From contig NC_089593.1 of the NCBI RefSeq assembly GCF_019320115.1, positions 15,838,789-15,902,788 of the forward strand: DNA of 64,000 nt, given 5' to 3'. The position numbers were made by a program, and so were the translations under genes. The notes under the pieces are model-generated. The model had not been told where the DNA came from. It searched no databases and was given only the letters and a program-made list of their open reading frames with translations. This document shows positions 59,255 to 64,000 of this stretch, piece after piece (within the stretch, counting starts at the first letter, position 1; each line of letters begins with the position of its first letter). Origin of the DNA: Miscanthus floridulus. Taxonomy: Eukaryota > Streptophyta > Magnoliopsida > Poales > Poaceae.

Positions 59255-59851
59255 AAAATATTACGACTCTTAATTAACAATCTAAGGAAATAGAGGTTGC
59301 CAAAGCTAATTTGTTGCCTACCTCCGCTCCACCAGTTATTGATAGATCTCCTCAGGAAGTTACATTGTCCGAGCATGGGATGGACCACATTCTTAGGGTT
59401 AACATAGGTAACATCATTGCCATTGGCCATTGGCCATGAATATTTCTTCGTACCCAGCGGAGTTGCCTAAAAAACATATTGACATAAATGTTGGTCAAAA
59501 CAAAGCACTCGAACATGTATCAATCGCTACCGCAAATCGAGAAAAGCAGACTATCTACTGTTAGTAGACAAACATTGAAACTCACAAATGCTTGCCTGGG
59601 AGGGACACTACTGAGGTTAGTGCACCTAGAACACCTCAATTCACCATTAAGATGAAGAGAGAACAACAATTAAAGTTGGAAAGGAGAACTATTGTTTGAT
59701 CTGATCTTTCTCCTATCATCCACTTATCACATCTTATTCTATCTTGGTTTTCATGTAGACATATAGTTTCTTGTATAAGAAATTATTTCCTCCTCTCTTT
59801 CTTATTAAATCTAATGATACAATATACATCATCATTTTGTTTAGTTGGCAC

Positions 59852-60019
59852 TAGGGGCGAAGCTACATTGGCTTCCTCGGGTGCACCATGGTAAAGCAAA
59901 AGTTTGCTAATATATTCCTCAAATTTTCCAAGTATTTTTCCTTTAAAATTGTATACGTTCCTTTATATTCGATATATAGAGTGTGCACCGGGGTCTATTT
60001 TGAGCAGGCTTCACCTCTG
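59852..60019. mobile_element. hAT-type MITE, 168 bp
   Basis: The terminal inverted repeats are TAGGGGCGAAGC (left) and CAGAGGTGAAGC (right end, read on the other strand), of the CAGGGGCGGAGC-like hAT type. A perfect 8-bp target duplication, GTTGGCAC, lies at 59844-59851 and 60020-60027. Confidence 0.9.
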
Positions 60020-60027
60020 GTTGGCAC

Positions 60028-60588
60028 TCTAATTAATAGCCATAGAAACCATGATAGTTTCTTGGTTGGGACTATGGTTAGATCTCTTTTGTATTATTAG
60101 GCAACTTGTTCCCTTGCAAACCTGCTGTTGCTGCCCCTGTTGTCATATTAGCTACCCGCACAAGTTTTCTTTTCAGTAATTTCCACAGTCTGAAAGCTAC
60201 GAGCGATCATGACTGCAACAGGAGAACACAGTAGGACTGAAAAGAACCATGGCAAGAGGGCCCAAATAAACGAGCAAAAGGTCAGAATAAGTATCCGTAA
60301 GGAGATGTGATATTGATTGAGCGCAAAAAAAAAGAGCTACAATATGGGATACGTATTCTACTATCCTTTGATCTGATATTTCTGGCCTATCATTTTCACG
60401 GCTAACGTCACCTTATCATTTTCTCTCCTTTTAGAAAACTTTTTTAAGTGAAGCTGATATGATGGTGCCTGATACGAAGTGCTCTCACACCCTGTTGTTG
60501 CCTACCGGCTTGCAAGTTGAAACCAACCGGCAACAGACATCCTGCCAAGAAGAGGCCGGGCCCGGGCGGCCAGCCGGAGTGGAAGGAG
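60028..60588. other. Upstream region of the transporter pseudogene
   Basis: No gene is seen. CTATCATTTTCACGG near 60388 matches a stretch upstream of the intact transporter, so the duplication probably included part of the promoter region. Confidence 0.4.
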
Positions 60589-61452
60589 ATGAGAGCTTTT
60601 GGAGAAGGCGAGGTGGCGATGAGGCCGCCGGTGTAGCACCTGATCGTGGGTCTGGTGCTCTACTTGGTCGCCGGGGCGATGACCGTGCCGGCGCTCGTCG
60701 ACAAGGTCACCGCTGTGCTCTGCACCGCCAACGACAGCAGATCATGCCCGGAGGCCATCTACCTCACCGGCTTGGAGTCCTCGGTATGTTTCCAAATCCC
60801 AAATTCTCGATCTCATGTATCTAGTCAGCTGCGGTAGATTTCTAAAATCCAGGATGGTTTCTTATTGCCACTTCTGTGCTACGATTGGTGTGCAAGGTAG
60901 GGGATGATCTCTGTTTCTGTTTCTTCCTTCTTGTTCTTCTTCTTTTGAGATGTGGACCTCTGTTTCTGGGCATCGGGCTCTGGGGCCAGCACCATTTTTG
61001 TGGACATGGTCACCGTAGCCCGTAGGTCTCTGGCCCGTTCGGTCAACCCAATCGGACTTACAAAGTTTGTTAGACGAATCTGAACTGCACATCTCAAATT
61101 TGAAGGCTACAAACTCAGATGTTGGAGGCTTTACTCACCTGATTTGTCATGCTGGTTTCGGTGGCTCTACTCTTGATGCATCCATGAAACCTAACCTTTC
61201 ACATTATTCTTAGCAAAAATATGTTCATACAACTTACTATGTTTCCATTAATCACAAAATAAGATATGTGCCCCTAAGTGGGGGCATTTCCTTAAGGCAA
61301 TGAATACTTGTCTGATCATCTCTTTTGCTCAAGTGCAGGTAGCACGGATTTTCAGAATTATAGGATTTCCTTTCGTAGGCCAGCTAGCCGATGAATATGG
61401 TCGGAAGCCTCTCTCCTCCTCCTCACTGCCTTCACCACCATAATCCCTTTTG
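60589..61452 (+). pseudogene. Truncated tandem copy of the MFS transporter (exons 1-2)
   Basis: Exon 1 (60589-60783) and exon 2 (61339-61452) align with exons 1 and 2 of the gene at 32372, with the same splice positions and orientation. Exon 1 has TAG at codon 16 where the intact gene has a Leu in the first helix. The rest reads [27 protein letters not shown] in two adjoining pieces. Exon 2 keeps [12 protein letters not shown] but has lost one base after it. The remaining 12 exons are absent: a copia LTR begins within intron 2. The two copies differ at many positions, so the duplication is old. It has no likely product. Confidence 0.9.
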
Positions 61453-63233
61453 GTATTTTGTTTTCGGTGATCGAGACACTATAGAGAGTGTGATCACATT
61501 TAGGATAGATGGTCGTACTATTAAGAGAGGAGCTCTTATCGGACAACTCGATCATCTAGTGCCACTAGATGTTGAAATACTTGCATTGCATTTTAGGCCT
61601 AGTGCACAATCGGTGAGAAGTGAATAACCTTTGAAAAATATTTGTGAAAAATGCTAACACACTTGCACGTGATGGTGAAACACTTGGAGTGTTAGCACAT
61701 TTGCAAAGGTGGTGAGAAAGGTGAAGAAACGAAGGCGAAACTCGACTTGGGGTGCTGCCACTGGGGCACTGCCACCCCTGTGGCGGTGACCGGCTAGGAA
61801 GCCGAGAGCCGCGGGTTGCCCTGGGGAGCACCGCCACCCTGTCCGGTGGCACCGCCACCCCTAGAGGGCGGTGCCCACCTGGACTCTGGCCGAGAGCAGC
61901 AGTGGAGGCGCGGGCACCGGTGCGTCCGGTGTTCACCGCCATGGAGAGGGCGGTGCACCGCCTGATCACCGCTGTTGGTGGGGCAGTGGCACCGCCTCTT
62001 TTATCCAGAGAGCAAGGGAAGGGCTGTTGGGCACCGCCGCAGGCACCGTCGCCCTGATGGCGGTGCACCGCCATAAAAGTCTAGAGAAGGGGGTATTCGG
62101 GCAGATGGCCAGATGGTCACCGGCACCCTAAGGGCGGTGCCACCGCCACCCTGTTCGGTGCCCCCAACGGCTAGTTTATAGCCGTTGAAAAGCGACCGTT
62201 GGGAGGAGCACCGGCATGTCCGGTGCCAGGCACTGCCGTGTCCGGTGCCCTCACAGAAAGCTGCTCCAAAGGGTTAACGGCTCTATTTGCTTGTGAACTT
62301 ATAAATAGAGCTAGTGGCCGGCCTTGGCCACTCTCTTGGCACTTCTAACAGCTGCATACACCCATTGAGAGCTGAGCACACCACTTCACTCACTTGCACA
62401 CTTGATTTCATCATCTTGAGTGAGATTGGAGAGCCTCTAGTGCATTACTTAGTGTTCTAGCATCTTGTGGCACTAGTTGGGCGATTTGGACTGGTGGAGT
62501 TCTTGTTACTCTTGGTGTTTGCCGACACCTAGACGCCCCGGTGATTGGTGGATCGTTGAGCGGCTACTGGTGATTGTTGCCGGCTCCGATCGTTGACATT
62601 GTGAGGGGTTCTTGTGCCTTCCCCGTAGGAGATCACGAAAGGCAACTCTAGTAGATTGCGTGTGGCTTGTGTGATCCTCATCTTGTATTGGTTGTGCGGC
62701 ACCCTATTGAGGGTTTGGCGTGTGATGCTAATTAGCGCGTGAACCTCCAAGTGAGTGAATCGCCACAACAAGGACTAGCTTGCCGATAAGCAAGTCAACC
62801 ATGGTAAAAAATCATTGTGTCATCATTTGATCCCGAGGTGATTGGTCTTCATTGGTATTCATTCTTGTGATTGATTGGCCCCTTTGGTGATTGGCTCATT
62901 CCTCTACACGGCGGTATAACACTCCTTCCTTCCCGCGCATTTCTTAGTGTAGCTTGGCCCTTTAGTGTAGATAGTTTTGAGGGCAAGCAAGAGTCATGTC
63001 TAGTGGTTAGTGAGGCTCTTTAATTAGTGTTTGAGAGCTCACTAATTTAATGTAGTGACATAGCCTTTGAGTGCTTATAGACAATAGCAACTAGAATTAT
63101 GGTAGGTGGCTTACATTCTTAGTAGGCTAGCGCAATATTCGCTTCGTCTCATATTTGTCTAACCGCTTTGCGTAGTGTTGTTATAGAAATTTTTATGGGC
63201 TATTCACCCCCCTCTAGCCATTAGGACCTTTTA
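61453..63233 (+). repeat. 5'-truncated SIRE-type copia LTR
   Basis: The stretch follows the same order as the copia LTR at 8712. It has a GACACTATAGAGAGTGTGA region, a GC-rich block with many TCCGGTG words (61770-62250), a TATAAATA box at 62300-62307, a CACTCTCTTGGCAC leader and the end GGGCTATTCACCCC..TTAGGACCTT. The start TGAAAGCCC is missing, so the left side is truncated. The sequences are clearly diverged, so this is a related but different family. Confidence 0.75.
62300..62307 (+). promoter_or_regulatory. TATA box in the truncated copia LTR
   Basis: TATAAATA is followed by GAGCTAG and a CACTCTCTTGGCAC leader. It corresponds in position to the box at 9690-9697. Confidence 0.6.
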
Positions 63234-63239
63234 AAGGAC

Positions 63240-64000
63240 ATGAAGATACTATGGGAAGAAGGGGTCAAGATGATGGATGCGTCCCAAAAGAAAGAGTTCA
63301 CTCTAAAAGCCATAATCTTTGTCACCATCACCGATTACCCTGGTCTTTTTTCACTGTCGGGGCAGATCAAAGGTAAGTCAGGTTGCGTAGTTTGCATTGA
63401 CGGTACCTGCTACACTTACATTAATGCGTCTAAGAAGATGGTGTACATGAGGCATAGGCGATTCCTCGTCAAAAAGCACAGGTACTGGGCAGCTACGATG
63501 AATAAGTACTTCAACAACCAGGACGAGCCTCAAATTGACGAGCCAGAAAGGACGAGGTACGGGCAAAAGGTGTTTGACATGGTGAAGGGCATAGACGTTG
63601 AGTTCGAAAAGGAGAAGAAAGAGGAAGATGGGATCACAACAAGGAAGAAGAGGAAGCGGGATAAGATGGAGGAACCACCTATCGCCCCTGTTCCTTTCAA
63701 GAAGCAGTCATGTTTCTTCAAGTACCTGTCGTACTGGAAGGAACTAGATACGCCCCATGCCATCGACTGCATGCACCTCGAGAAGAATGTCTTCAAAAAC
63801 TCCATTGGCGTCCTGCTAGACATCAAGACTAAGACGAAGGAGGGTCTGAAGTCACAGATAGATCTTGTCAACCAGGACATTATGACCGAAATTCACCCGA
63901 CACCGGCGACGTAGAGCGAGAAAGTCGACCTTCCGGGCGCGAGCTACAACCTGACGAGAGATGAGAAGAGGGCCATGTGCTGTCTTAGGGGTTCAATATT
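63240..64000 (+). pseudogene. TNP2 transposase fragment of a second CACTA family (runs off the window)
   Basis: The frame from 63240 to 63914 has FVTITDYPGLFSLSGQIKGK, GCVVCIDGTCYTY, KMVYMRHRRFL, a basic/acidic spacer, CFFKYLSYWKELDTPHAIDCMH and LEKNVFKNSIGVLLDIKTK. These are middle parts of the TNP2 domain from a subfamily unlike the one at 38250. A TAG at 63912 interrupts it, but the same frame continues with related sequence (KVDLPGASYNLTRDEKRA) to the window edge. The N-terminal part is missing: the copia LTR ends only a few bases before, so the LTR element probably landed inside this gene. Confidence 0.85.

Larger units (their letters stand above)
57924..59843. other. Intergenic region with degraded repeat remnants
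   Basis: No intact gene is present. AGAGGGAGTATT near 58060 looks like one end of a common grass MITE. AAAGTTTGAGCT occurs three times at 58203-58270. 58280-58770 resembles the end of a copia-type LTR. 59060-59260 has a short gag-like ORF. The rest is unrecognised. Confidence 0.4.

Overview
This is nuclear DNA from a grass. The evidence is a spliced plant gene with GT/AG introns, several families of large LTR retrotransposons with grass-type LTRs, a CACTA element, a Mutator-like element and short hAT-type MITEs. The repeat style suggests the Andropogoneae (sorghum, sugarcane or Miscanthus type), but this is inference. I see no bacterial, organellar, rRNA or tRNA gene and no CRISPR array. Only one host gene looks functional.

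Positions 1-30953 are one nest of transposons. The outermost layer is a minus-strand Ty3/gypsy element of the Tat type: its 5' LTR is 30359-30953, its gag/pol runs from about 8300 down to 1, and its 3' LTR lies left of the window. Two elements are inserted in it. (a) A non-autonomous LTR element, 1981-4958 (target duplication GGTTG), carries a 37-bp minisatellite split by a hAT-type MITE at 3569-3834. (b) A large Athila-type composite, 8387-30287 (target duplication GTGTT), has its left LTR split by a decayed SIRE-type Ty1/copia element (8712-18956, duplication TCAGC) and its right LTR split by a Mutator-like element (27355-29287). Inside (b) are a minus-strand pol, a 198-codon ORF with its own TATA box and polyadenylation signal, and a probable solo LTR with a 29-bp minisatellite.

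Positions 32372-46183 hold a 14-exon gene for a major facilitator superfamily transporter of the plant HIAT1/tetracycline-transporter-like group. It reads as 452 residues with no break. Its third intron holds a complete-looking 9.06-kb CACTA element (34563-43624, duplication ATG). The element has two intact spliced genes on the opposite strand: a 1139-residue TNP2-type transposase and a Transposase_24-type protein.

Positions 46709-57923 hold a rearranged minus-strand Ty3/gypsy element with a 3.4-kb LTR. Its gag-leader-LTR segment is tandemly repeated with a period of 3051 bp. From 57924 to the end are repeat remnants, a hAT-type MITE (59852-60019), a two-exon pseudogene copy of the transporter (60589-61452), a truncated copia LTR (about 61453-63233) and a TNP2 fragment of a second CACTA family running off the right edge.

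The elements do not form a shared pathway. The real relationships are nesting order (relative age), transposon against host gene (the CACTA in the transporter intron), and gene against pseudogene (the two transporter copies). Decay is dominated by C-to-T/G-to-A changes, as expected for methylated plant transposons.
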